A stretch of DNA of 64,000 nt from Sphingomonadales bacterium (GCA_016720115.1 JADJXT010000001.1:1240001-1304000), one strand, 5' to 3'; counted from the stretch's first letter, positions 26,008 through 35,534 are shown. Numbers and translations are program-made. Notes: generated by a model from the letters alone, not told the origin.

Positions 26008-26514
26008 TCAGAAAGGCAGCAGCCCCTGATATTGCTCGATTGGCGGGGCGCCGGGCACCTTCGCCCTGTTCTTCAACAGGAAATAATGCCGGACAATTTC
26101 CGCCTGTTGCTCGATGCCATATTGCGCGAGCCGCCATCCCGGTTTCAGGCTGTAGTCGTAACGGCAAAAGGGATGGCGGCGAAGCGGCAGGAACATCCCC
26201 TGCTGATGCTGCCAGACATGGACGAGTTCGTGGATGAAAAGCCCCTGCAAACCCAGATCGCGGTCGCAGAAATCGTCGCAAAACAGATCGCTGTCGGGGT
26301 GGAACCACAAATGCCCGTCAGGGGCCATGGTTATCCTGCGCGGCTGGAACCACCACCATTTGCGCTTGTGGATGCGCACCTTTGCATAGTCGATTGCGTC
26401 AAGGAAAACCGAGCGTGCGAGCTTCACCTCGCGCTCTGTCATCGGCCTGCCGGAAGGGTGCGGCCCGAACATCAGTGCCCGAACATCAATGGTTGTTGTG
26501 GCCCGTCTTTTCAT
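26008..26514 (-). CDS. HELVH-motif protein ('vgr related')
   Basis: A 168-residue protein containing GLFIHELVHVWQHQQG, an HExxH zinc-protease-like site, followed about 40 residues later by GIEQQAEIVRHYF with a Glu that could be the third ligand. No signal peptide. It matches the small group usually labelled 'vgr related protein' in sphingomonads (from memory); activity is unproven. It overlaps the end of the upstream copper-chaperone gene by 29 bp, which suggests coupling. Confidence 0.72.
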   Translation of the reverse strand: MKRRATTTIDVRALMFGPHPSGRPMTEREVKLARSVFLDAIDYAKVRIHKRKWWWFQPRRITMAPDGHLWFHPDSDLFCDDFCDRDLGLQGLFIHELVHVWQHQQGMFLPLRRHPFCRYDYSLKPGWRLAQYGIEQQAEIVRHYFLLKNRAKVPGAPPIEQYQGLLPF

Positions 26515-26971
26515 CGGGTTCGCGGCCGTCCATCTCCTCGACCCTTGCCTTCACCAATATCCGCTCATTGTTCGAAAAGAGGAATTGCACATCGATTTCG
26601 CCCAGCCTGCGCCCGACCAGATTGACGCCCCAGACCATCACATGCTTGCCGCCGCGCCTGAATTCGACCTTGCCATCGGCGGGGATGAAAACGCGGGGCA
26701 AAGGCGCCATCGTCATCGCGCCGGTCTTGGGATCGACCTTGCTTTCGTGCATTTCTGTGCGCAGCACAGACCGTGAGGTGGCCGACATCAGATACAGGTC
26801 TTTCGGCCCGCCAAGCACAGTGAAATACATCGCAGACGGGTTGCTATCGACAGGGCTCAATTTGACCACAGCATCGTGCACGCGAAGCTGCGGCGTCGGG
26901 CCACAGCCTGCCAGCGCCGCCGCCAGCACAGGTGCGGCCAGCAGGCCAAGTCTTGCGCGCATATTCAACAT
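26486..26971 (-). CDS. PCu(A)C-type periplasmic copper chaperone lipoprotein
   Basis: A 161-residue lipoprotein with lipobox LAGC after a short hydrophobic leader. The Cu(I) site is present as TEMHES, then MAPLP and GKHVMVWGVN, that is H-(M)-x10-M-x21-H-x-M. The family delivers copper to the CuA site of cytochrome oxidase. The start at 26971 is used; an in-frame ATG at 26962 is possible. Confidence 0.85.
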   Translation of the reverse strand: MLNMRARLGLLAAPVLAAALAGCGPTPQLRVHDAVVKLSPVDSNPSAMYFTVLGGPKDLYLMSATSRSVLRTEMHESKVDPKTGAMTMAPLPRVFIPADGKVEFRRGGKHVMVWGVNLVGRRLGEIDVQFLFSNNERILVKARVEEMDGREPDEKTGHNNH

Positions 26972-27051
26972 GATCCTGCCTTTCCGGCTTTGCATTTCCG
27001 TTCGGAAACGGGGCATTGCCCGCCTTTTTGATAATGTAGGCGGGGCAAAGC

Positions 27052-27079
27052 CTTGTGCCAAGCAATTTGCCACCTATAT
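27052..27079 (+). promoter_or_regulatory. Candidate sigma-32 promoter of dnaK
   Basis: CTTGTG (27052-27057), 16-bp spacer and CTATAT (27074-27079) fit the alphaproteobacterial RpoH consensus CTTG...C(T/A)TAT(A)T. It would leave an 81-nt leader before the dnaK ATG. No CIRCE inverted repeat is seen in this gap. Confidence 0.45.
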
Positions 27080-27160
27080 CGCCCTCGCATGTTTGGCAGC
27101 GGTGCCTGATGGGGCCGCCCGCCACAAACAGGGCTAATTCAGATATCGGGGTAGTAAAGT

Positions 27161-29065
27161 ATGGCAAAAGTTATTGGTATCGACCTTGGCACCACCAACA
27201 GCTGCGTTGCTGTGATGGAAGGTGGCCAGCCCAAGGTTATTGAAAATGCGGAAGGCGCGCGCACGACGCCGTCGATTGTCGCCTTTGCGAAAGATGGCGA
27301 GCGCCTGATCGGCCAGCCCGCCAAGCGCCAGGCGGTAACCAATCCGGACAACACGATTTATGCGGTGAAGCGCCTGATCGGCCGCCGCTTTGACGATCCC
27401 ATGACCAAGAAGGATATGGAACTCGTCCCCTATAATATCGTCAAGGGCAAGAATGGCGATGCCTGGGTCAAGGCGGGTGGAGAAGATTACTCCCCGTCGC
27501 AGATCAGCGCCTTCACCCTGCAGAAGATGAAGGAAACCGCCGAAGCCTATCTGGGCGAAACCGTGACGCAGGCGGTGATCACCGTTCCCGCTTACTTCAA
27601 CGACGCTCAGCGCCAGGCGACCAAGGATGCCGGCCAGATCGCGGGGCTTGAAGTGCTGCGCATCATCAATGAGCCGACCGCGGCGGCGCTGGCCTATGGC
27701 CTCGACAAGGACGAGAACAAGACCATTGCGGTTTACGACCTTGGCGGCGGCACCTTCGACATTTCGGTCCTCGAAGTCGGCGACGGCGTGTTCGAGGTGA
27801 AGTCGACCAATGGCGACACCTTCCTCGGCGGTGAAGATTTCGACAGCAAGATCGTCGAATTCCTCGCAGCCGATTTCCAGAAGGCCGAAGGCATCGATCT
27901 CACCAAAGACAAGCTCGCGCTGCAGCGCCTGAAGGAAGCTGCCGAAAAGGCGAAGATCGAACTGTCCTCGGCGCAGACCACCGAAGTCAACCTGCCGTTC
28001 ATCACGGCGGACCAGAACGGGCCGAAGCACCTCGTCAAGAATATCAGCCGTTCGGACCTTGAAAAACTGGTCGACGAACTGATCAAGCGCACGCTCGAAC
28101 CCTGCAAGAAGGCGCTGGCCGATGCTGGTCTGAAGGCCGACGCGATCGACGAAGTCGTGATGGTCGGCGGGATGACCCGCATGCCCAAGGTGCGCGAAGT
28201 CGTGAAGGGCTTTTTCGGCAAGGAACCGCATGTCGGCGTGAATCCCGACGAAGTCGTCGCCATGGGTGCGGCGATCCAGGCGGGCGTGCTGCAGGGCGAC
28301 GTCAAGGATGTGCTGCTGCTCGACGTGACCCCGCTGTCGCTGGGTATCGAGACGCTGGGCGGCGTGTTCACCCGCATGATTGATCGCAACACGACAATCC
28401 CGACCAAGAAAAGCCAGGTCTATTCGACCGCAGACGATAACCAGAATGCAGTGACGATCCGGGTCTTCCAGGGCGAGCGCGAAATGGCGGCGGACAACAA
28501 GCTGCTGGGCAATTTCGATCTTGTCGGCATACCGCCCGCACCGCGCGGCGTTCCGCAGATCGAAGTGACCTTCGACATCGACGCCAACGGTCTGGTCAGC
28601 GTGACGGCCAAGGACAAGGGCACGGGCAAGGAACAGCAGATCAAGATTCAGGCTTCGGGCGGTCTGTCCGATGCTGACATCGACCAGATGGTCCGCGATG
28701 CTGAGCAGTTCGCCGAAGAGGACAAGAAGCGCCGCGAGGCTGCCGAGGCGAAGAACAATGCCGAAAGCCTTGTGCACACGACCGAAAAGCAGCTCGAAGA
28801 GCATGGCGACAAGATCGACGCTGGCCTCAAGGGTGAAATCGAAGCGGCGGTTGCCGAAACCAAGACGGCTATCGAGGGCGGTGACCCCGAAGCGATGAAG
28901 GACAAGGCGAACGCGCTTGCCCAGTCGGCGATGAAGATGGGACAGGCGATCTACGAACAGGAGCAGGCGGCGGGTGCCGCTGCCGCTCCCTCGGAAGAAG
29001 CCCCGGCGGATGACAATGTTGTCGATGCCGAATTCTCCGAAGTCGACGAGGATAAAAAGGACTAA
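27161..29065 (+). CDS. dnaK: Molecular chaperone DnaK (Hsp70)
   Basis: A 634-residue Hsp70. The N-terminus MAKVIGIDLGTTNSCVAVME, AVYDLGGGTFDISVLEVGDG, MVGGMTRMPKVREVV and the substrate-domain LGIETLGGVFT are all present, as is the acidic C-terminal tail ending EVDEDKKD. It refolds client proteins with DnaJ and GrpE, both in this window. Confidence 0.98.
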   Translation: MAKVIGIDLGTTNSCVAVMEGGQPKVIENAEGARTTPSIVAFAKDGERLIGQPAKRQAVTNPDNTIYAVKRLIGRRFDDPMTKKDMELVPYNIVKGKNGDAWVKAGGEDYSPSQISAFTLQKMKETAEAYLGETVTQAVITVPAYFNDAQRQATKDAGQIAGLEVLRIINEPTAAALAYGLDKDENKTIAVYDLGGGTFDISVLEVGDGVFEVKSTNGDTFLGGEDFDSKIVEFLAADFQKAEGIDLTKDKLALQRLKEAAEKAKIELSSAQTTEVNLPFITADQNGPKHLVKNISRSDLEKLVDELIKRTLEPCKKALADAGLKADAIDEVVMVGGMTRMPKVREVVKGFFGKEPHVGVNPDEVVAMGAAIQAGVLQGDVKDVLLLDVTPLSLGIETLGGVFTRMIDRNTTIPTKKSQVYSTADDNQNAVTIRVFQGEREMAADNKLLGNFDLVGIPPAPRGVPQIEVTFDIDANGLVSVTAKDKGTGKEQQIKIQASGGLSDADIDQMVRDAEQFAEEDKKRREAAEAKNNAESLVHTTEKQLEEHGDKIDAGLKGEIEAAVAETKTAIEGGDPEAMKDKANALAQSAMKMGQAIYEQEQAAGAAAAPSEEAPADDNVVDAEFSEVDEDKKD

Positions 29066-29082
29066 AATTTTGTCCATCGTTC

Positions 29083-29214
29083 GTCATTCCCGCGAAGGCG
29101 GGAATCCAACCCCTGATGTATAAATTTATGCCACGGGAGTTGGACCCCCGCCTCGGCAAAGCCGAGTTTATCCTGAGCGCCTGCCTTTGCAGGCAGTCGA
29201 AGGGCGGGGGTGAC
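29083..29214. repeat. REP-like compound palindrome between dnaK and dnaJ
   Basis: It begins GTCATTCCCGCGAAGGCGGG and ends GGGCGGGGGTGAC, with an internal hairpin GCCTGCCTTTGCAGGC and AACTCC/GGAGTT-type inner arms. The ends match the 91-bp family but the core differs; a related element is at 53650-53800. Confidence 0.8.
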
Positions 29215-29240
29215 GAAGTTGGAATTGGGAGGGTCCAGCA

Positions 29241-30365
29241 TTGAGCCTCGACATCGATTATTATGAATTGCTCGAAGTAGAGCGGTCGGCGGATGAAAAG
29301 ACGCTGAAAACCGCCTATCGGCGTTTGGCGATGGAATGCCATCCGGATCGCAATCCGGGGTGCGACAAGTCCGAAGCCAAGTTCAAAGCCATCAACGAAG
29401 CCTATGATGTGCTGAAAGACCCGCAAAAGCGGGCCGCCTATGACCAATATGGCAAGGCTGCCTTTGAAAATGGAGGCATGGGCGGGCGCGGCCAGGGCGG
29501 CGGCTTTGGAGATTTTTCGGATATTTTCGAAAGCTTTTTTGGCGATGCTTTTGGCGGTGGTCGCCAGCGTGGGCCGGTGCGCGGCGCCGATTTGCGCTAT
29601 GATCTTGAGATCAGCCTGGAAGATGCGTTTCATGGCCGCACCACCGAGATCGCCATCGATGTTGCGGCGAAGTGCGGCGACTGCGAAGGCACAGGCGCGA
29701 AACCGGGCACCAGCACGCGGCGCTGCAATCTGTGCGGCGGGCATGGCAAGGTGCGCGCGCAGCAGGGCTTTTTCGTCGTCGAACGTACTTGCCCGACCTG
29801 CCATGGTCGCGGCGAAGTGATCGAAGATCCGTGCCGCAAATGCGGCGGCGAAGGCCGGGTTGACGAACGGCAGAAGATTGAAGTCACCATCCCGCCCGGT
29901 GTCGACGAAGGCACGCGCATCCGTGTCGCCGGAAAGGGTGAGGCGGGGCCGAATGGTGCGCCCGCAGGCGATCTTTACATCTTCATGCACATCGCCCGGC
30001 ACAAGGTGTTCGAACGCGATGGCACGACATTGTTCTGCCGCGCGCCGATCAGTTTCACCAAGGCCGCGCTGGGCGGGGAAATCGAAATTCCCGGCCCCGA
30101 TGGCAGCAAGCACAGCGTGACGATCCCCGAAGGCATCCAGTCGGGCAAGCAGTTGCGCGTGCGCCGGGCAGGGATGCCGGTGCTGCAAGGCAGGGGCAGG
30201 GGCGACCTTGTGATCCAGATCGACGTCGAAACCCCCACCCGGCTGACCGCGCGGCAAAAGGAATTGCTCTGCGAATTTCGCGAGACCGAAACCGGCGAAG
30301 AATGCCCGCAATCACGCGGCTTTTTCGATAAGGTCAAGGAATTCTGGGACGATCTGACCGAGTAA
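29241..30365 (+). CDS. dnaJ: Chaperone DnaJ (Hsp40)
   Basis: A 374-residue type I J-protein. The J domain has HPD in MECHPDRNPG, then a G/F region (GGMGGRGQGGGFGDF), four zinc motifs CGDCEGTG, CNLCGGHG, CPTCHGRG and CRKCGGEG, and the C-terminal substrate domain. It starts with TTG 29241 behind GGGAGGG. It stimulates DnaK ATP hydrolysis. Confidence 0.97.
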   Translation: MSLDIDYYELLEVERSADEKTLKTAYRRLAMECHPDRNPGCDKSEAKFKAINEAYDVLKDPQKRAAYDQYGKAAFENGGMGGRGQGGGFGDFSDIFESFFGDAFGGGRQRGPVRGADLRYDLEISLEDAFHGRTTEIAIDVAAKCGDCEGTGAKPGTSTRRCNLCGGHGKVRAQQGFFVVERTCPTCHGRGEVIEDPCRKCGGEGRVDERQKIEVTIPPGVDEGTRIRVAGKGEAGPNGAPAGDLYIFMHIARHKVFERDGTTLFCRAPISFTKAALGGEIEIPGPDGSKHSVTIPEGIQSGKQLRVRRAGMPVLQGRGRGDLVIQIDVETPTRLTARQKELLCEFRETETGEECPQSRGFFDKVKEFWDDLTE

Positions 30366-30432
30366 AATCTGCAGGCGCGGACAAGACTCGCCCGATACCC
30401 GATGTTATGCTCGCCGCGATGGGAGCGAGTCG

Positions 30433-31635
30433 ATGGCGGGCAGCAGTTTCGGCAAAAGGGATTTTCTCCGGCTCGCAGGCGGGGGGCTGGTCACGTCGAT
30501 ATTCGGCCAGCGTGCCTTGGCGCAGGATAACCGCATATTGGGTCTGGATCTGCCAAAGCAAGTCATCGACCTGCTGCCGCGCAAGCCGTTGAATTATCTG
30601 CGCATCGCCGAATCCGTTGTGCAGCTTGAGCGTGAAGCGGATCGGCGGGGCTATCCCAAATCGCCGCTTGAAACGGGCAAGGGCCAGTCGCTCGCCGACG
30701 CTGCGGACTCGCTATACCAGTTCGCCATGCCGCGGCTGGTTGCGCTTATCGACCGCAGCGAGCGCATCGCCCCGGGATTTGCCGATCAGGCCGGAGAATT
30801 GCTGGCCGAATTGCACCAGAACCAGCACGAACTGCCCGAAGCGCTGAAACTGGGGCTTGGCGAACTCGGCATCAAACCCTTGCTGCCCGAACGTCTGCGG
30901 TTTCTGGACCAGCCTGAAAGCGGGCAGGGCGCGATTGTCTTCGTTCCCGGGGCTCCTTCGCCGCCCAACGCGCCGCCTGCCGAGACACCACCCGTCAAGG
31001 TTGAAGCGGCCGTGGATGGTGACGACAATATGGATAGGCCGCTCAGCAAATCGCGCGAATATGCGGCGTTGAAGGCTGAATATGGTCGTTTGTTCCGTAA
31101 ATTGTCGGTCCGTCCGCAATATCAGGATACGGTCGACTGGCACATGGCGCTGATCCGCAAATCGCGTGAGCGGTATGAAAAGGTGGAGGTGCAGACCGGC
31201 GTGCCGTGGTATTTCATCGCGGTGACCCACGGCCTTGAAGCCAGCTTCAATTTCCGCGCGCATTTCCACAATGGTGATTTTCCGCTGACCGCGCGCACCC
31301 GGCAGGTGCCGGCGGGACGCCCGACCAAATGGCTGCCGCCCTCCGACTGGGAATCGAGCGCGAACGATGCCCTGCGGCTGCTCGGCTATACCGGGCAAAA
31401 GGACTGGAGCCTCGAACGCACGCTCTATCGGCTCGAGGCCTATAACGGCCTTGGCTATCGCGGTCTGGGCGTGCCCACGCCCTATTTATGGAGCTTTTCC
31501 AACCATTATGAACGCGGCAAATTTGTCGCCGACGGGAAATTCAGCCAGACCGCGAAATCGCAGCAATGCGGCGCGGCGGTGATGCTGAAATTGCTCGCCG
31601 ATGCAGGGGATATCCGTCTGGACCCGTCAGGGTGA
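30433..31635 (+). CDS. Exported lysozyme-like protein
   Basis: A 400-residue protein with a leader resembling a single-Arg Tat signal (GKRDFLRLAGGGLVTSIFG, cleavage near ALAQ). The middle is a Pro-rich linker; the C-terminal 190 residues (HGLEASFNFRAHFHNGDFPL, TLYRLEAYNGLGYRG, PYLWSFSNHYERGKFVADG) resemble lysozyme-fold hydrolases, with the E of GLEAS a possible catalytic acid. A role in cell-wall cleavage is inferred. The N-terminal part is not recognised. Confidence 0.65.
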   Translation: MAGSSFGKRDFLRLAGGGLVTSIFGQRALAQDNRILGLDLPKQVIDLLPRKPLNYLRIAESVVQLEREADRRGYPKSPLETGKGQSLADAADSLYQFAMPRLVALIDRSERIAPGFADQAGELLAELHQNQHELPEALKLGLGELGIKPLLPERLRFLDQPESGQGAIVFVPGAPSPPNAPPAETPPVKVEAAVDGDDNMDRPLSKSREYAALKAEYGRLFRKLSVRPQYQDTVDWHMALIRKSRERYEKVEVQTGVPWYFIAVTHGLEASFNFRAHFHNGDFPLTARTRQVPAGRPTKWLPPSDWESSANDALRLLGYTGQKDWSLERTLYRLEAYNGLGYRGLGVPTPYLWSFSNHYERGKFVADGKFSQTAKSQQCGAAVMLKLLADAGDIRLDPSG

Positions 31636-31717
31636 ACTGTGGCGGCGAATGCAAGCGATGCCGCCGCCAATGCACTTCACGCTCTGCACGGCAACGATAT
31701 TAATTCGGTTCGCTCAA

Positions 31718-31824
31718 AACCGTAGTGCTGAGCCTGTCGAAGCACGCCTCAAGGTTTACGCTGGCCGTTGAAGCGCCGTTGGGCTTCGCCCGCCTGCGGC
31801 ATCGACAGGTTCAGGGCTACGGTT
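31718..31824. repeat. Inverted repeat, second CCTGTCGAAG-type copy
   Basis: Arms AACCGTAGTGCTGAGCCTGT and ACAGGTTCAGGGCTACGGTT pair with few mismatches around a GC-rich core that has its own hairpin. It is similar in its arms to 14072-14156. It lies between convergent genes, where it may act as a two-way terminator. Confidence 0.7.
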
Positions 31825-31844
31825 CTATCTAAACAGGACAGGCT

Positions 31845-34184
31845 CTAAGGCGAAATTGCCGCAATCTCTGCCCGCAATTCCTCGATCAGCGGCTGGACGC
31901 GCTTCAGCCGCCGCGCTTCCGCTTCGATAACCGCCTCGAAAGCCTTTTTCTTGAGCGCCAATACCTCGGATTGTTCGGCTGACACCACGCCCGGCATCGA
32001 CGAAAGCACGATATCGATCAGCCGGTCGATGCCGTGCAGGCGCCCCCACAGATAGTCATTCTCGCGATAGGCGCGGCTGAAAAAGGCGCCGAAATTGTTG
32101 AATTCTATACCCTTCAGCGTCGCAGCAGCCCCGCCCTTGCGGATCGTGGTGGCATCGTCGGGCGAGATACGGTCGACTTTGATCGGATCGAATTCGTCCA
32201 GCCCTTCGCCCTGCAGCAAGGGCAGGGTGGCGATATCGTAGAGGATGTAGCCCAGATAGCCGAGCAGGATGGATCGCGTTGCCGCATCGGGCACATCGGT
32301 GAGCGCGGCGTTCAGCGCGGCGTCGGTTGCCGCATCGCCAGCTTCCAGATTGCGCCGCGTTGCCAGCAGGTCGAGCAACGCACCCGGGTTTTCGATACCG
32401 GCGCGCACCGCTTCGGCCACTTCGGCCCCCAGATAATCGGCGGTTTCAACCTCCAGAAAATGGGCGAGCGAGGCATAGATTGCCTGCCGAAGCCGATCCG
32501 CCACGGCCACCGGCACATCGGCCATGACCTCGACCTCTTCGGCCAGTTTCCGCGCGAGAAAGCGAAGGCGGCGGATACGATAACGCACATCTTGTTCGCG
32601 GAAAAACAGCATGGAGGCTTCCGCCATCACCTTGCCCCGCGCCCCCGTGATCCGGTCCAGCCCGCGGCGGCAGATTTCACCCCACAAGGCGTCGCGCAAC
32701 TGGCGGTAATGGTCGGGCGGTGCCTCCGGACAGACCCGGCGCGCCGTTGCCACGATTTCATCGAGCAAACTCGTCATCCGCAGATGCGCATAGGCCGGAT
32801 AACTATATCCTGTCGCCGATACCGATTTCTGCAGCATGGTCAGCCGCCATTTGCGCAGGCGTTCGGGCGTCGGCTTGGTCAGGAACCAGGTTTTGCCAAG
32901 CATCGTCTCGATCATATGCTCGACCTCGACTTCCAGATGCTCGGTAATCTCGCGCATCCGGGCGATGCGTTGCGAGCGGCCTTCGATGGCGTTCAGGCTG
33001 TCGCGGATCGGCTGTTCGCGAGGGATATCTGAAGACGCGGCGAAGATGGTGGCGAAGAAGCCCGGCGGCTTGCGCGGGCCATCGGTTGCCTTGCCCCGTC
33101 CGCGCACGCGGAAGCTGGGCAGGCCGGGTTTCGGATCGATATAGACAAAGCGCCGATCCACCTCACGCCGGGCGGGGCGGTTGCGCAGCGCTTCTATCGC
33201 CTGGGCAAAAGGGGCATTGGCCAGAACCGAACCGTCGATCAGGAATGTGTCGTCTATGATGCTCGCTTCATATTGCTGCGGCAAAATGCGTTTGAGAAAC
33301 GCGTCCCGCCCATCCCATGCGATGCCGCGGCTGTGCAGCAGGCCATCCAGTTCCCGCACATTGAACGGGGGAAAGGCTCCCGGAAAGCTGGCGGTTGCAC
33401 GCGCGGCAAATACCAGCTCTGCCGAATGGGCGAGATGCCCGGCATCCTGCCCGCGCGTCGAAAAACCGATGGTGATGCGATGCTCGGTCTCGCTGACATC
33501 GCTCGGGCTGTTGAGCCGCAATTTCTCCCGGTGGCCGTGAAAATCGGTGACGGTAACGAACAGGTCGAGCGGTTGTCCGGCAGGCAGCAGTGGGCGCGTC
33601 ACGCCCTGTTGCTCCATCGCCTGCAACGCATCGAGCAACAGCGTCGAAAAGCCTTGCCCGCCAAAAGGCGGCTGGAACCAGCGCGCGCGGACGAAACCCG
33701 ACAGCTTGCTTGCCACTTCGTCCTGCGCCTCGCTCGAAACCGTCCGTTCGACCGCCCCGCCGCGCCGCCGCAGCACCGCCCAGGCAATCGGCGCGGCCCA
33801 GAATTTGGAGAAACGCGATAACGGCCGCGCATCGGGATCGAGCAACACCTCGACATCGGCATTCTGGAGCCAGAGGTCGGTCAGCGGTTCGAGCGACTGG
33901 CCGGTAATCACTGCCTGCGACAGGAAAACGCCATTGATCCCGCCCGCACTTGCGCCGGAGATGATATCGGTCAGCACGCGCAGCTTGGTGCCCGATTTCG
34001 CCTCGATCAGTTCGAGCAGCTCGCGATACACATCCTCGCTCGCTCCGCCTGCCGGATCGCCTTCAAGGAAGGCCCGGCTCGCGCGCACCAGATGCCAGAT
34101 TTCGCGCGTGACGCCGTGCATGTACACCGCAAGGCTCACCCCGCCATAGCAGATAAGGGCCAGCCGCAGTTCCTTTTCGCGCAT
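31845..34184 (-). CDS. Patatin-like phospholipase-family protein
   Basis: A 779-residue protein whose first 330 residues form a patatin domain: GGVSLAVYMHGVTREIW (oxyanion region), the nucleophile S79 in SGASAGGING, and the Asp in LIDGSVLANAPF. The long C-terminal part is helical and unknown. Patatins are acyl hydrolases acting on phospholipids; this long 'patatin-related' class is common in alphaproteobacteria. ATG 34184 is preferred to a TTG-type start 35 codons upstream because it places the first patatin strand at the N-terminus. Confidence 0.85.
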   Translation of the reverse strand: MREKELRLALICYGGVSLAVYMHGVTREIWHLVRASRAFLEGDPAGGASEDVYRELLELIEAKSGTKLRVLTDIISGASAGGINGVFLSQAVITGQSLEPLTDLWLQNADVEVLLDPDARPLSRFSKFWAAPIAWAVLRRRGGAVERTVSSEAQDEVASKLSGFVRARWFQPPFGGQGFSTLLLDALQAMEQQGVTRPLLPAGQPLDLFVTVTDFHGHREKLRLNSPSDVSETEHRITIGFSTRGQDAGHLAHSAELVFAARATASFPGAFPPFNVRELDGLLHSRGIAWDGRDAFLKRILPQQYEASIIDDTFLIDGSVLANAPFAQAIEALRNRPARREVDRRFVYIDPKPGLPSFRVRGRGKATDGPRKPPGFFATIFAASSDIPREQPIRDSLNAIEGRSQRIARMREITEHLEVEVEHMIETMLGKTWFLTKPTPERLRKWRLTMLQKSVSATGYSYPAYAHLRMTSLLDEIVATARRVCPEAPPDHYRQLRDALWGEICRRGLDRITGARGKVMAEASMLFFREQDVRYRIRRLRFLARKLAEEVEVMADVPVAVADRLRQAIYASLAHFLEVETADYLGAEVAEAVRAGIENPGALLDLLATRRNLEAGDAATDAALNAALTDVPDAATRSILLGYLGYILYDIATLPLLQGEGLDEFDPIKVDRISPDDATTIRKGGAAATLKGIEFNNFGAFFSRAYRENDYLWGRLHGIDRLIDIVLSSMPGVVSAEQSEVLALKKKAFEAVIEAEARRLKRVQPLIEELRAEIAAISP

Positions 34185-34288
34185 GATCAGGATGTGGCAG
34201 CGCAGCGCGGAGGGCGCAAGGGGCATCCCGTTCGCTTCGGACAAAATCGGCCTCCGATGCCGATTCACGCATTTTGCCTGTTGCAGCA

Positions 34289-34306
34289 TTTAATCGTTCG
34301 ATTAAA
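34289..34306. promoter_or_regulatory. Palindromic operator candidate
   Basis: TTTAATCG-TT-CGATTAAA is an 18-bp palindrome with perfect 8-bp arms, 30 bp before the nitroreductase start and between divergent genes. The shape suits a dimeric repressor. No regulator gene is adjacent. Confidence 0.45.
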
Positions 34307-34336
34307 CGTGCGTTCAAAGCAAACAGGAGAGAATAT

Positions 34337-34996
34337 ATGCAGGTATCCGAAGCCGTCGCCACCCGCCGCTCCATCCGGTCGTTTTTGGACAAGCCGGTGC
34401 CATTGGAGACGATCGAGCGCATTTTGGAACGCGAACGGATGGCACCATCGGGCTGCAATTTCCAGCCATGGGAAGCCACGGTGCTGACGGGCGCGCCGCT
34501 CAAGGCATTGCAGGACAGGCTGACGGCGAGCCAGCCGGACGATCCGATGGACTATGATTTTTCGGAGCCCGGCAAGCATGACAAATATAAGGCGCGGCTG
34601 CAGGCCGTGGGCGCCGCGATGTACGGCGCGATGGCGATTGCCCGCGACGATGGCAAACAGCGCGCCGATTTTGTCCAGTCGAACCTCGTCTCCTTCGGCG
34701 CGCCAGTGCTTTTGCTCTGCCATTTCCCCAAATGGATGAAGGAAGCGCAATGGTCCGACACCGGCATGTGGCTGCAAACGATCATGCTGCTCTGCCGCGA
34801 GGAAGGCCTCGATAGCTGCCCGCAGGAATATATGGGCATGTACGGCAAGACGATCAAAGACCAGCTGGGGCTGGGCGAGGATGTCCTCCTCTTCTGCGGA
34901 ATCGCCATCGGCTATCGCGATGAGAGCGATTCGGTAAACGGCTTTGTGCGGGAGCGTGTGCCCTTGAACGAACAGGTGACGTTTCTGGGATTCTGA
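34337..34996 (+). CDS. Nitroreductase family protein
   Basis: A 219-residue FMN-dependent oxidoreductase. It opens with VATRRSIRSFLDKPV and ERMAPSGCNFQPWEATVL, typical of the phosphate-binding FMN site, and ends with GIAIGYRDESDSVNGF. ATG 34337 follows AGGAGAGA. The family reduces nitroaromatics, quinones or dehydrogenates substrates; the actual substrate is unknown. Confidence 0.87.
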   Translation: MQVSEAVATRRSIRSFLDKPVPLETIERILERERMAPSGCNFQPWEATVLTGAPLKALQDRLTASQPDDPMDYDFSEPGKHDKYKARLQAVGAAMYGAMAIARDDGKQRADFVQSNLVSFGAPVLLLCHFPKWMKEAQWSDTGMWLQTIMLLCREEGLDSCPQEYMGMYGKTIKDQLGLGEDVLLFCGIAIGYRDESDSVNGFVRERVPLNEQVTFLGF

Positions 34997-35019
34997 AAGG
35001 ATCTGTAAATAGGGATCTG

Positions 35020-35107
35020 TAAATAGGGACAGTATATATTTAATTCGTCCGTCGCTACCACCTCAATTGCGGCGCAGGCAAAATTAAATATATACTGTCC
35101 CTATTTA
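35020..35107. repeat. 26-bp perfect inverted repeat, AT-rich
   Basis: The left arm 35020-35045 (TAAATAGGGACAGTATATAT...) and right arm 35082-35107 are exact reverse complements around a 36-bp spacer. It is compatible with a small palindromic mobile element or a strong RNA hairpin. Confidence 0.9.
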
Positions 35108-35219
35108 TGCTGACGTCTCTTCAAGGGAACGGGGCTTTGATGGTACGGTTCCTTCAAACTTCCCCCTCTTCCCTTGCGGGGGAGGATAGGAAGCCTTGGC
35201 CGCAAGGCCTGGCGAAGTT

Positions 35220-35375
35220 GGAGAGGGGGGGCTGCCGCTTAAGGTGGTGCGCCACTCTTGAGTCAAGCCAACCCGCCCGTAGCGCCATTTTGTTTCGCGC
35301 AGAGACGCAGAGGGCGCAGAGGGGATGAACTTGAATTAAGTATTGTATCCCCGGAATTCCTTGTCCCCGGAATTC
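35220..35375 (+). repeat. Left arm of long imperfect inverted repeat
   Basis: Read against the reverse complement of 38113-38271 it shows ordered matches: GAGAGGGG..CTGCCGC, GTGC.CCAC, CCCAACCGTAGCGCCA (with a few changes), CGCAGAGACGCAGAG, TTGAATTAAGTATTG and TCCCCGGAATT. The two arms enclose the accessory block. Confidence 0.7.
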
Positions 35376-35534
35376 CTGCGATGAACAAGCCTAGGCTGCA
35401 TAAAACGTTTTACCACTACGTTCCTTTAGAATTTTGTATCTGGCTTAAAATAAAAAAAATATCTGTTATTTATCAAATATTTGGAATAACCTTTGCGGCA
35501 AATGCCATGTAACATCGATTTCGTAAACGTGTTA

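Noticed and set aside
20000..27160. CIRCE operator for HrcA
   Set aside because: I looked upstream of hrcA, grpE and dnaK for TTAGCACTC...GAGTGCTAA and saw none; the inverted repeats there have other sequences.
27134..29077. 647-codon open frame antisense to dnaK
   Set aside because: It lies fully opposite the well-conserved dnaK and has a His/Arg/Asp-rich, family-less composition typical of a shadow frame in GC-rich DNA.
28869..30311. 480-codon minus-strand frame over dnaJ
   Set aside because: Crosses the dnaK end, a repeat and dnaJ; no family features.
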